A DNA stretch of 64,000 bases from Nephrocerus scutellatus (taxonomy: Eukaryota > Arthropoda > Insecta > Diptera > Pipunculidae), in assembly GCA_947095585.1 (NCBI GenBank), contig OX352763.1:100791908-100855907 (forward strand), written 5' to 3'. The notes under the pieces were generated by a model. That model saw only the letters and a program-made list of their open reading frames with translations. It had not been told where the DNA came from and ran no database searches. Of the stretch, positions 10,043 to 20,600 are shown piece after piece. The stretch's first letter is position 1, and each line of letters opens with the position of its first letter. Position numbers and translations under genes: made by a program.

Positions 10043-11090
10043 TACTTACTAACGATATCAATATGGTCTGCCTAAGCAAGTTTTTGAATTGGCTGTCGCT
10101 GTTACATGGGAGTCTCGGATCATTTTCTCCAACGCCTGCTTGAAGAGGATGCAGGCCAGCCCATCTCTTTGTTGGAGCCCGTTGTAGATCATAAAAAGGC
10201 TTCATAACGATTATAACGATTAGTTTTTCTTGTCTTATAACACTGGTCATGGTCAACCTATATAGTCGTCTCAGTTTATTTGGGTGGTTTTGAATTGCGT
10301 GGTATAGTGCGGGACCTCCTAATTTGAGCAGCTCCACTGAAATGCAATCTGATCCCGAGGCCTCTGCTAACTTCGTATATGTTTAGTGGGGGCAGCATAG
10401 TGTAGTCGTCGACCATTTATTGAGCCTCCTCAGCTATCTGGCCACTAAGCAACTCCATGAAAATGCTCTTCCCGTCGCTACAAGATGCCTTTGAGATCAC
10501 AGTGATCAACCCTCTTTGCATTTCCAGTAGATGCAACGTGGTGTGTATTGCGTCATACCGCGGATTCTTTGGTCCTCGCTCTCTGTACTGTTCTAGTTCA
10601 TCGACCAGATTCTTCCCCCATGCTTCTTTCTTTCGCTGCTGAACTGTGTTTTCATATCTTCTGAGCTCTGCTCGGTACGCAACAAGACGCTAGCTTACAT
10701 TTTTCGTCGAAACAGTCATTCTGATCTCTACAACTACTGCCTAAGTAAGCAGTACTTATGACAATATTCTTAAGGCGTGTCCATTTCTCTTTCACACCCA
10801 GCAACCCAGCTATAGAACTTACTCTTCCTGCATTTAAGGCGAGTCCTATCGCTTGAATATAGTTGTTTCTGTACTCATAGTTGCGAAGGGCTTTATACGA
10901 ACAAGATAGCGGCCCGAGTCGAGGTGGGCACGTCCTCAGGTTCCGGTTGTGGTGCCGGTCTATCAACACGTGGTGGTTGATATTTTTACTTGTAACCTTC
11001 TACTCGCAACAACCAAATTATTGCTTACTGCCATCTCTATGACTCTATGTCCTTTGTTCTTTGTTCTCTATAAAGTTAGCCAAGTTCCAT
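10043..11090 (-). pseudogene. RTE-like LINE, right side of the interrupted copy
   Basis: Continues the element broken at 8105. Minus-strand pieces include ELLKLGGPALYHAIQ (RT finger, 10290-10337), the R(L)YRLTMTSVI block, CLHP-type palm remnants near 10110-10190, and the linker between EN and RT at 10652-10969 (VKEKWTRLKNIVISTAYLGSSCRDQNDCFDEKC). The last compares with EKWTRLKNTVISTA in the plus-strand copy at 18970. A deletion removed part of the palm, and no YxDD is seen. Dead copy. Confidence 0.65.
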
Positions 11091-11099
11091 GAGAAAATT

Positions 11100-11700
11100 A
11101 TTTAATCGTCGTGGATCAGTATATCCGACGCTGATTTGGGGTACCCTAACAGTGTTTTTTATTCGCGACGTTTTGACGTGACCACGTCTCGCTACAAGCT
11201 TTAAGGGGTACATGTTCAAAAACTCAAATGTTAAATGTCACTATTTAACAGATGTTATGTCAAACTTTTAATATCCACTGGGACTTGGTCATGAGGAACT
11301 AGAATATTTTGAACTAAGCTATATTTCTCAAGCGATTCGTATGAAATTCGGAATGTAGGACTAAGATGCGACTGCAAGACTTCTTCCTATAGAAATTCTG
11401 GAGTATGATCATTATGGTCTGGAATTTCTGGAACAAAGCAATTTCTCAAGCGATTCGCATGAAATTCGGAATGTAGGACTAAGATGCGACTGCAAGACTT
11501 CTTCCTATAGAAATTCTGGAGTATGATCATTATGGTCTGGAATTTCTGGAACAAAGCAATTTCTCAAGCAATTAGCATGAAATTCAGTATGTTGGACTAA
11601 GACTGTAAAACTTGTTCCCATGGAAATTCTGGGATATGGTTATTAGGAACTGAAATTTCTGGAACTAATCTATTTCTCAAGCGACTTGCATCTTTTAATT
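11100..11700 (-). repeat. Element with a ~117-bp minisatellite, about 3.5 units
   Basis: Units recur at about 11327, 11445, 11562 and 11675 with the core CTCAAGCGATTCGCATGAAA, then GGAATGTAGGACTAAGATGC and ATTCTGGAGTATGATCATTATG. The leading block 11165-11215 (ACGTTTTGACGTGACCACGTC, then TTTAAGGGGTACAT) and the 11225-11275 block rich in TTAACAGATGTTA match, in the other orientation, 47000-47150. This is therefore a dispersed repeat family, with a second copy at 45695-47149. Confidence 0.75.
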
Positions 11701-13085
11701 TAATCAATATTGATTATTATTAATTTTTAAATCCTTTAATAAATTTTTGTATTTAATCGTATTGCTTAATTATAGACTTAATTTAATCGTATTTAAAAAT
11801 TATAATATTAATAACTATTTGCCAATAGAATAGAATGAAGCAAACATGTGCAGTATTAGTGATAGTATAGTCTCTGTTCGTGGTGTTCTATCGGTGCTCT
11901 GCTCTGTCGTTTCTATTAACATTGCATAAAATGATACAGTGCTTTGTGATAAAGAGAAAAAATACATATGTTAAAAAAAAGAGGCAACCCCATTTAAGGT
12001 TGCAAGCGACGTTGTTATTGCTACTATTTCCTTTTCTTTTGGCTTATTTTATCCTTACTCATGTATACAGAAACTAGAGTGGTGTTCGATTCCTGGTTTG
12101 ACGGTTGGTTTGATGTTCGATGGTAAGTTGGATGTCTGCCATTGAACATTGAACAACGAATCTACCGTCAACCATCAAACATCATACAAGGCATTAACAT
12201 CGGTTCAAAATAAATATTCGATCCACTACAGACATAAGAGAACAATGCAAAAGAGACATAATGATAAATAATTGGCCTGCATGTTTCAAAGCGACATTCT
12301 TAGCATACCATTTCGATGCATGGGCTAGTGCTGCTCACTTCTTTTCTCTTCAAATTTAATTTAAAATTTAACAAATTTTTTATGAGTTGAAACCAAAAGC
12401 TGCATTACTGTGTTTGGGCAGTGATATGCATTATGCAATATCCAATATGCAATATGCACTCATCTCACAGTAAGTAGTTATGAACATTTAAATTCGCTTA
12501 TAAATTATTTGTTTCATTTAATGTGATGTGATGATGATGTATGTGATGAGCTCGGTGCAAGTCGTAGCACTGTCATCTTTTTTTTTTTATAATACTAACG
12601 AAAACAGCTTTAGACCTATCTTTGGACGTACCAATCAATTCAAACATTCCTTCTATAGCCGCTCAAAAATTTTATGGAATATATTTCCGCATGTGTATGA
12701 CATTCAGTCATTTAAAATACATGTGATTATGGCTTGGCAATGTTTATATTGAAATTACCGTGCAATATATTTAATATTTTACCCCAATTGTTGCACCCTC
12801 TGAAATATACTCGTACGCCGTCTAAACGTCACTATAGACCATGTGAGCCCGTAAACCAAAATCCCTTTCTAGAGAAGTAGTAGTGTAGTATAGTCTGTTG
12901 GTTGGATCTCTGCTCAACTCACATTACATTACTAATTGAATTGAATTAAAAGGTTATAGCTCGGAATTTTATAACAACATAAACTGGAAAACAAGATATA
13001 AACTTTAATTGAAGTTAACTTTACATACATAAAAATTAAATAAAATAAAAGAAAAAAAAGAAAAATTAAACAGTGCATTGTCAGT
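11700..13085. other. AT-rich intergenic sequence, no gene seen
   Basis: Bases 11690-11830 (TTTAATTTAATCAATATTGATTATTATT) resemble 48140-48260, suggesting a shared LINE 3' end or repeat. The remainder holds only short frames without recognisable motifs. TGCAATATG-type direct repeats occur at 12430-12460. Confidence 0.3.
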
Positions 13086-13345
13086 AAATGTTTGTAACCG
13101 TTGTCACGCTCAAAATCCTTGCGGCCGTGTAGACGACACAGCCTACCCTGCTCTTTTTTTGTCATCGCGCCAACGTTACTTTGAAGTGACAAGTCCGATC
13201 ATTAAGGCTTTTCTGCATTACAGGATTATTACCGACGGCAACCACGTGCAGGTTTGATCGCACTTCCACCAGTCAGAGATAGTTACGGTCCCGTGCAATT
13301 CTAATGAATATTACGTGTTATTGCTCCTATTCTGATGATGGCTGA
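13086..13345 (-). repeat. Dispersed repeat, copy 1
   Basis: On the minus strand, the part with GTAACTATCTCTGACTGG and GGAAGTGCGATCAAACCT and CACGTGG matches 18290-18475 on the plus strand. The adjoining part, with AAAAAAAGAGCAGGGTAGG then CTGTGTCG then GAGCGTGACAACG, matches the left edge of the 45695-47149 insertion. It is a mobile repeat whose class I cannot fix. Confidence 0.6.
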
Positions 13346-14019
13346 CTACCACATTAATTAAATACAAAGTTGCAAATACATTTGTGACAATTACTTTGTT
13401 TCATGATGATCATGACCGCGGACACAAGCGAAACTTATAACCTGCTGCTGTTGTTAGGATAGAAATGTAATGCCTTTCTAACAAGAAAACTGACGTTTTC
13501 ATCTTATGCGTATGTGAGTACGTATATTTAACATCTAATTTTCACATCAGATGTGTCACGCTGAAAATATGTAAGGAACTAAGTTAGATCCACGTAGTTT
13601 GTTGAATCAGCTTGTGGTTCGATCTTATAAAGTGGCATGTATCTCTTAGTTTAGTCTTTAATTTATTTTATTACTTAGTATTATTCATATAATCTTGAAT
13701 GCTGATTATTAGCTATACTTACTTCAAGCGTGCTATGATTTATCTTATTACAGGCAATTATTAGCAATTATTATAGAATAATTGCATATATTAACCAATT
13801 GATTGTAAGTTAAATACAATAAAAGTCACGGTCTTAAGACTATTGAAATAAATAGTTTCTGGTCTTCGTCTGAGTAACAACGAGCGACAGTTACACAAAA
13901 CGGAAAGATATAATTGTTAAAAAAAAGGATAATAGTTCGTGAGTGCATAAAGGATACTTTTAACATTTACTGGTTGCATCGCATACGTTGCGTTGAGTTG
14001 TTTTGTTTTCTGTAATAAA
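13346..14019 (+). promoter_or_regulatory. Presumed promoter and 5' UTR region of P450 gene C
   Basis: Upstream flank of the P450 start codon without TE signatures. It contains AT-rich stretches and a possible initiator-like ACAGTT at about 13888 after AAATAAATAG at 13846. The start codon context TAAAATG is favourable for insects. Nothing more specific can be supported from sequence alone. Confidence 0.3.
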
Positions 14020-14173
14020 ATGTTTGTGCTACAATTGTTACTCGGATTATGTGGATTATTGTGGGTGTACTTCATTTGGGGCAGGAGAAAATTCTATATG
14101 CTTGCATACAGAATGCCAGGTCCACTGGGATTTCCATTGCTTGGAATGGCTCACAAACTGCGCAGACGGGAAG
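14020..14173 (+). CDS. Cytochrome P450 first exon (N-terminal anchor), joins copy C
   Basis: Starts at ATG 14020 (context TAATAAAATG) and encodes 51 residues. First comes a hydrophobic signal anchor (FVLQLLLGLCGLLWVYFIW, residues 2-20), then the stop-transfer cluster GRRK, then the proline hinge MPGPLGFPLLG typical of microsomal P450s. The donor GTAAGC starts at 14174 and leaves one base over (phase 1). Exon 2 of all three copies starts with two bases completing that codon. Joined to 23907-25656 the total is 1518 bp, 505 residues plus stop, the normal size for an insect microsomal P450. Downstream exons lie 9.7 kb away on the same strand. It could instead be an orphan exon of a lost fourth copy; the phase and length fit favour the joined gene. 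Confidence 0.8.
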
Positions 14174-14535
14174 GTAAGCCCTATTCATGATGTTTTTATT
14201 ATGGGTGTTTTTTAAGCGTCATAGAAATTTAAATTCTAAAAAATTAACACAAAAAAGTTAAATTTTAATAAAACTGTTCCATTCATTAAACCTTCGGTTT
14301 ACTAATAACAACCCGGGTGAACAAATGGATTTTTAAAACTTTATAACTGGGCCAGTTCAGTCAATCTAAAAATGTATTAATCTCTCTGAAAAAATTTTCG
14401 ATTTATTTCAGAAAATCTAAAAAAAAAAAAAGATTTTTTGAGTCTTCAGCCTTCATATCTTCATTTTTTTTTTTTTAATTTTGTCTTTTTTTTCTTTGGT
14501 TTACCAATGGTCACCCGGGTGACCACTATGTATTT

Positions 14536-16244
14536 TTAAATTCTCTATATTAACTTCGCGTGCACGTGGCTGGCTGGCTGGTCAGATTTTCTTATCAATT
14601 TTTAACCAACTTCCCATAGCCCGATTTTATTAAAATTTTGCACACATGTATACTTCCGGGGACAATACTTTCTATTAAAATTTGAGGCCCCTCGGACCTC
14701 GGGGTCGGGGAGCTTCCATACAAAATTTTTAAAAAATTTACCCGATTTTCTTCAAATTTTATACGCATATGTATCTTTGATGGACAACACCTTTTGGAAA
14801 AATTTGGAAGTGATCGGGCCCCTGGGTCGAGGGGCACCCATACAAATTTTATGAAAAAAAATTCCCGATTTTCTTCGAATTTTATACGCATGTGTACGAT
14901 GGACAAAATTTTTTGTAAAATTTTTGAAGCGATCGGGCCCCGGGGTTGGGGGGCTCCCATACAATTTTTTTTTTAATTATCAATTTTTAACGCACTTTCT
15001 AAAGTCCGATTTTCCTGAAATTTTGTACACATATGTATTTCCAGTGACAATAGTTTCTTTTAAAGTTTGGAATTGATCGGGCCCCGGGTTCGTGAGGCTC
15101 CCATACAAATTAAAAAATTTTTTTTTAAAATTTTACACACATGTGTATATTAAATAAACAATACTTTTTCTCAAATTTGGTAGTGATCGGGCCCCTGGTT
15201 CGGCCGCAAGGCCCTTATAAATTTTTTTAAATACCGTCGCACTTCAACGACTCTGTTCGGTGTGTGCTGCGCAGTCGGCTGCGCTGCTTGATTTGGTGGA
15301 TTTTGATTGCACAATCTATTCTGCCTGTTCATGGAAGCACTACGAGTTTGCGTCGCCATATTTTTAACTCGGCACTTACAGGGTTATTAATAATGTCATT
15401 ATTTTTAATAATGAACGAAAACAGAAAATTTCGGTTTTACATCATTTCTCAAGCATCAATATACATTACTCCACTTACTCAATCATTATTAATGCCATTT
15501 CACAAAGTTACTATGATTGTGCGTAATAGTATAAAAGTCGAATCGATTATGAACATTCCATTTCATCTTTAAGTAATATGTATGTATTTTGTTTACGTTT
15601 GTCTCTTTGCAATTGCACAAACCGTATCCGAAACCATACCCATAGGTTAGCTTTCAAAGTGACGGAGTTTTCGAGGTGAACGAGGTGAGTGCCCGATGTA
15701 CCCGATTGCCGACGGGTTGCAAAGTAACATTATCGGTTACAAAACAAAGGGACATAAAATCAAACCATACTCCGGGCACAGTTCGCAAATGCAACGTTAA
15801 ACTGAAACCATGAGAGAGATCTTAGCTCACCCACAAATGAACCCAGCAAATGAAACGAGACATAAATGTTTTATGCTTAATTCAAATTACTAACTTATTT
15901 ACTGATTGATTGATTGATTGATGAACTTACAGATAGAACAACAAGTTTTCACAATATTCTGTCATTTCGCGTTTTCATAAATTAGTTCAGAGCAGTCAAA
16001 GAGTTCTCAAGATAACTGCTCGTGTTTCTTATTTGCTCAGGGTATGAGCGTGCTCTAAGTGCTCAGAATGAAATGATCTAAGCATTTTCAAATTTTACAT
16101 CTGATGTCAAATGTCTCTTTCGATGATTTTCTCCTACAATAAAAAATAAAATAAAAATGACCCAGGATCGAGGGGCTCCCATATCAATTTCTGCTATTAG
16201 AGAATTTAGATGAAAATTTTTAATTTTTATGGGTTGTTTTTTTA
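14536..16244 (+). mobile_element. Satellite-bearing element S1
   Basis: The left end AAATTCTCTATATTAACTTC follows a T5 run at 14531-14535. The right end is TTAGAGAATTTAGATG, then TTTTTATGGGTTGTTTTTTT at 16197-16244. Units recur at about 14683, 14815, 14930, 15075 and 15183. Each has a GATCGGGCCCC-type block, CTCCCATACAAATTTT, a CCCGATTTTCTTC block and a TATACGCATGTGTAT block. Bases 15230-16140 are not array. They hold a short frame on each strand near 15171-15572 with no known motif, a (TTGA)n-like run at 15903 and nothing else recognised. A last array scrap is at 16155-16190. Confidence 0.75.
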
Positions 16245-17654
16245 AGATTACCTTTATTATTCTTGTTAAGAATTGCTAAATACAATTACCTTAATTTAGT
16301 TTAAATTACTGAAAAATGGTAGACAATGTAAACTTATGTTTGAAACTTTTTATTTGATGTAATTAATAACAAAAAATTAACAAAATTATTTAATCACTTC
16401 TTAAGTTACGGCCTAAAGTGACACTTTTCACACTTTGTTTGGCTAACACTATGTTCTGCGCATACGGGCTTCTTATATCTAATGCAAGTTTGGCGCGTAT
16501 TTCTTCTTAGTTTGAGGAAATTGCACATATAGCACTTGCCATTGGTGTTAATGCTTCCAGTCGCGTCCGGCTCCAAAATATCGTCAGCTTCCACCTCCAG
16601 AAATTGGCTCTCTGTAAAAAAAATACAAAATCAAATATTTTTTCTTCAAAATATTATATTATATTTCCTAAAATATATTCTATTGCTGTACTAATATAAA
16701 ATCTTCCAGTAATATGGGAGTTTTTGGTTCTTTCAGAGGACGACAGAGCACTTTCCCAAATTTTCTATAAGCCGCCTTCTTCGAAACTTATTGGCGGAAC
16801 CGACTGGGCAGTTTTCCCTATATATAATAAACGCAGCAAGGGCGGGCCGTATCCAAAATGTTATAGAACATAGCCAGAGGCCATCGCAAAGTAGCACGTA
16901 GTAGTTCTGCAAGGTTTGAATTCGGTGGGCATATACCTTTTGTTTTTTTTTTACTGTGCCTACAGGAGTCAAGTTCCAACTTGACAGCTCCCTAACCAAT
17001 GGTAGGGTTGTGAAGAAGTTTATACCATATTTGACAGGTTTGGATGGCATATATTGCGTAAAGGTGGTACGTCCCCTGTACACGAAAAGCTGCTCATCCA
17101 CTGTAACGCACTCATATGGTCGAAAATGCGTTCTCAGATTACAGTTCACCATATCAAAAATATCCCTTATGGGTGCAGCCTTATCATCTGCCTTGCGAAG
17201 AAATCTGGTTGCATGCCAGTCAAAGCGTGTGAATCGCAAAATGTCTGTGAACCTTATACGTGACATGGTTGTTCGATATAGCGGATAGGCATTCTTATTC
17301 CATACTTCAGAAATTTTCTCTTGGCTCGATTTTTGGCAAACCCTGTTACAAGCAAAATCAATCCTAGGAAAGCTAAAAATTCTTTATCTGTAATTGGATT
17401 CCAAACACGCGTCTTTTTTGGGGATTTTGGGCATTCCATTGAAAATAACTGGCTTCTGCCTTTTTGTTTGAATATCGGCATATCAGGTCTCTTATAGCCG
17501 AACTCATGGTGCAACCGAATGTGTTAATTTTGTTTAGATTTTTTGTAATCGGACTTTGTCCCATGAATGCCGATTCACGAATTACGTTGCGGGCTAACTG
17601 GCGATTCAAATGTGGTGGCTGTTTATACCATTTTACACCTTCTTTCCTAGTAAA
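16245..17654 (-). pseudogene. piggyBac-family transposase, broken
   Basis: Minus-strand frames in order. 17663-17373: VKWYKQPPHLNRQLARNV and MGQSP. 17514-17254: PITDKEFLAFLGLILLVTGF, the start of the DDE_Tnp_1_7 domain. 17266-16733: RFTDILRFTRFDWHATRF, VTVDEQLFVYRGRTTF with the first catalytic Asp, and MPSKPVKYGI. 16594-16406: a C-terminal Cys-rich finger (CYMCNFLKLRRN, CIRYKKPVCAEH, CEKCHF). This order and the finger are characteristic of PGBD-like transposases, which cut and paste at TTAA. Several frameshifts are present, and the N-terminus is cut off exactly where satellite element S2 begins. The middle of the catalytic domain past the first Asp is poorly preserved. Inactive. Confidence 0.88.
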
Positions 17655-18290
17655 ATAAAACAACCCATAAAAATTAAAATTTTCGTGTAAATTCTCTAAT
17701 CAAATGATACACAAAGTGCAAAGTGCAAGTGCATTTTTTAAAAAAATTGTTTAGGAGCCCCGATCCCGATCACTGCAAATTTTTTATTAATACTGTTTCC
17801 ATAGGAGATACACATGTGACATGTGTATAAGATTTGAAGAGAATCGGCTAAATTTTTTGAAATTTTTTATGGATCCTTCCGACACCGGGGCCTGGTAACT
17901 CCAGAATTTTTACAAAAAGTGTTGTTCATCGGAGATACACATGTGTATTGAATTTTTATGAAAATCGGGTACTTTTTTGTATAAAATTTGTATGTGTGAC
18001 CCCCGACCCCGGGGCTCGATCACTTCTAAATTTTTACAAAAAGTTTTGTCAATCGGAGATAAACATGCGTATAAAATTTGAAGAAGATCAGGTACTTTTT
18101 TTTATAAATTTTGTATGGGCACCCTCGACACCGGCGCCCGATCACTACTAAATTTTTATAAAAAGTATTGCCCAACGGAGATACACATGCGTATAAAAAT
18201 TGAAGAAAATCGGGTAAATTGTGTAAAATATATATCCGAGGCACGAGGGACTCCAATTCTAACAGAAAGTATTGTCATGGGCAGCGGTCA
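17655..18290 (-). mobile_element. Satellite-bearing element S2 (reverse orientation, left end lost)
   Basis: Begins AAAACAACCCATAAAAATTA, the reverse of the S-family right end, then TGTAAATTCTCTAATC. Then reversed units of about 105-130 bp follow at roughly 17760, 17890, 18005 and 18125, with CGGAGATACACATGTGTAT and CACCGGGGCC-type blocks. It ends irregularly at about 18290, without the family's left terminus. Confidence 0.75.
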
Positions 18291-18475
18291 GCCATCAGCA
18301 GAATAGGGGGAATAACACAGAATGCTCTAGAATTGCAGGTTGCCGTAACTATCTCTGACTGGTGGAAGTGCGATCAAACCTCCACGTGGTGGCCGCCGGT
18401 TATTTTTTTCCAATACAGGAAAAGCTAAATGATCGGGCTAGTCCCTTTAAAATAAAGTTGGCGCGAGGCAAATAA
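18291..18475 (+). repeat. Dispersed repeat, copy 2
   Basis: Matches 13170-13345 in reverse over about 180 bp, from GGTCAGCCATCA through GTAACTATCTCTGACTGG and GGAAGTGCGATCAAACCT to TTGGCGCGA. Confidence 0.65.
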
Positions 18476-18479
18476 CCTC

Positions 18480-20364
18480 GCCTGTAAAAAATTTAAAAAC
18501 ATAAGCCTCATAAACTTTCACGTACCTACACAATCAGATTATGAAAAAGAAGAATTCTTTGAATCAGTCGAACGGAAACTCCATGCCTGCCCTCAGTATG
18601 ATGTAAAAATCATTCTAGGGTATATGAATGCTAAAATAGGTAGTACATTGGCACCCATAGCTTACACGAGAACACTAATGACAATGGGCAACGAGTCATA
18701 GAGATGGCAGCAAGCAATAATTTGGTCGTTGCGAGTACAAGGTTAGCGCGTAGAAATATCCATAAAGCCACCTGGGTGTCTCCTGATGGAGCCACTCTGA
18801 TGACGGTACGAACGTACCGAGGTGCCAACGTCGACTTGGACCACTATCTTGTTGGTATGGTGCGCCGAGCGCGGATTGCATCATCACGAAAGAATGCATC
18901 AGCGAATCAGATTCGAGTCAATACGGCTGCCCTTCGCAACGAAGAATTAAGTCCTCAGGCTGAGATGTCAGGCGTATAAGAGAAATGGACACGCCTTAAA
19001 AATACTGTCATTAGTACTGCTGACTCTATCTTTGGCAGTAGTCGTAGAGATAGGAACGACTGGTTCGATGACGAATGTAAGCGAGGGACTGAACGTAAAA
19101 ATGTTGCGTGCCGAGCAATGCAATAATCTCATAGAACGCGGGCACGCAAAGATGAAAACAAAGAGCTCAGAAGATATGAAAAATCAGTTCACCGGCGAAA
19201 GAAAGCATCCCGGGAGAAGAATCTCGTCCGTGAACGCAATATACACCGCGTTGCACATACATACATACTGATCGCCGATCTTAAAGGCATATAAGAGCGA
19301 TGGGAAGAGAACTTTCATGAGTTGCTAAATGGCCAGCTAACTAAGGAATTGGAGGCTCCACCACCTCTATCCTTTAAGACAGGATAGCTCCATACGTTAA
19401 AGTCATCATTGGTCCATACCAGTGTGGCTTCATCCCAGGCAAATCAACAACTGATCAGATTTTCTCTCTAAGGCAGTTGATGGAAAAATGTCTGGAGTTT
19501 AAAAACCCACTACACCATCTTTTTATAGACTTTAAAGCCGCCTATGATAGCATAGCCAGAGTAGAAGTTTATAAAGCCATAAGAGATTTCGGCATCCCAA
19601 ATAAACTGACATGAATATGTAGGTTGACCATGGCCAATGTTATAAGCCAAGTAAAAATATCCGGATCAATATCAAGCCCATTCAACATCTATAACGGCCT
19701 CCGACAAGGGGATGGAATGGCCTGCGTCCTCTTCAGTGTGGCGTTGAAGAAAGTGATCCGAGATTCTGACGTTACGGTGAGAGGAACAATCCTCTATAAG
19801 TCCATTTGGATACTGGTTTACGCAGACGATATTGACAGATAGAGCAGGCGGCAAGAAATCTGGGGCTGCACATAAATGAGAGCAAAACAAAGTACATGGT
19901 GGCCTGCGAGTAGAAGATCCAACATTGGTCCATCCATTCAGATAGTGGAGCGCGAATTTGAAGTAGTGCAATCCTTTAACTATCTCGGGTCAACTGTAGC
20001 AGCCGATTACAGCATGGAACCAGAATTACGCGCACGGTTGTGTAAAGCCAACAAAGCCTACCATAGTCTGTCAAGACTCTTCAAATCCAGGAACTTGACC
20101 ATAACATCCTGCTGCTGCTGCTGATATATAAGACAATGGTCATACCACTTCCATTACCATTCTACCATTCTGACCTCTTAGCCGCGCTCGAGAGAAATGT
20201 CTTACGGAGAATTGTTGTTGTTGTTTGTGAGGAAGGACGATTCCGGAGACTCTATAATGATGAGATCTACGAGAGTTACCGCGATGTCGACATCGTGAAG
20301 AAAATTAAGCTCGGTAGGCTCCGGTAGGCAGGACACCTAGCTCGCATGAGCGAAGAGGATCCTG
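18480..20364 (+). pseudogene. RTE-like LINE, EN to RT, heavily decayed
   Basis: Colinear with the minus-strand copies at 48350-50775 and 56308-57625. The endonuclease part is at 18530-18850 (EEFFESVERKLHACPQYDVK, MAASNNLVVASTRLARR, THRGANVD-like HYLVGMV). The linker is at 18960-19290 (EKWTRLKNTVISTA). RT pieces are at 19400-19850 (FHPGK, then DFKAAYDSIARVE, NGLRQGDGMACVLF). The tail is at 19900-20330 (RRSNIGPSIQIVEREFEVVQ, FNYLGSTV, YNDEIYESYRDVDIVKKIKLGRLR). There is a short (CTG)n stutter at 20109. Many in-frame stops, and part of the palm with YxDD is damaged (LVYADDID is readable at 19810). It is cut at about 20364 by hAT-derived sequence. Confidence 0.75.
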
Positions 20365-20600
20365 CTTTGTTTAATTTAATACGAGTAGGTACGTATATAA
20401 CAATACCGATAAAAATATCAAATAAAAAAAAGACGTCCGCGAAGACGTGTGTAACATGGCATCAGTTACAAATAGAAATAATGAAATTAACGGAGTTCTT
20501 TTGAAAGAATATGTCTTGACTTTCTTGAACAAATTTTTTTCCATTTAACCGCTAAATATAAATGTTGGTAGTTTTGTGTGTATACAGGGTATATCCGTTA
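20365..20600. mobile_element. hAT-MITE remnant, left piece
   Basis: Bases 20390-20595 match the interior of the hAT MITE at 8880-9275 with gaps: AAAAAAAGACGTC then GAAGACGTGT, CATGGCATCAGTTAC and TTTCTTGAACAAATTTTTTT. Its terminus and GACCAA repeats are gone. Confidence 0.7.
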
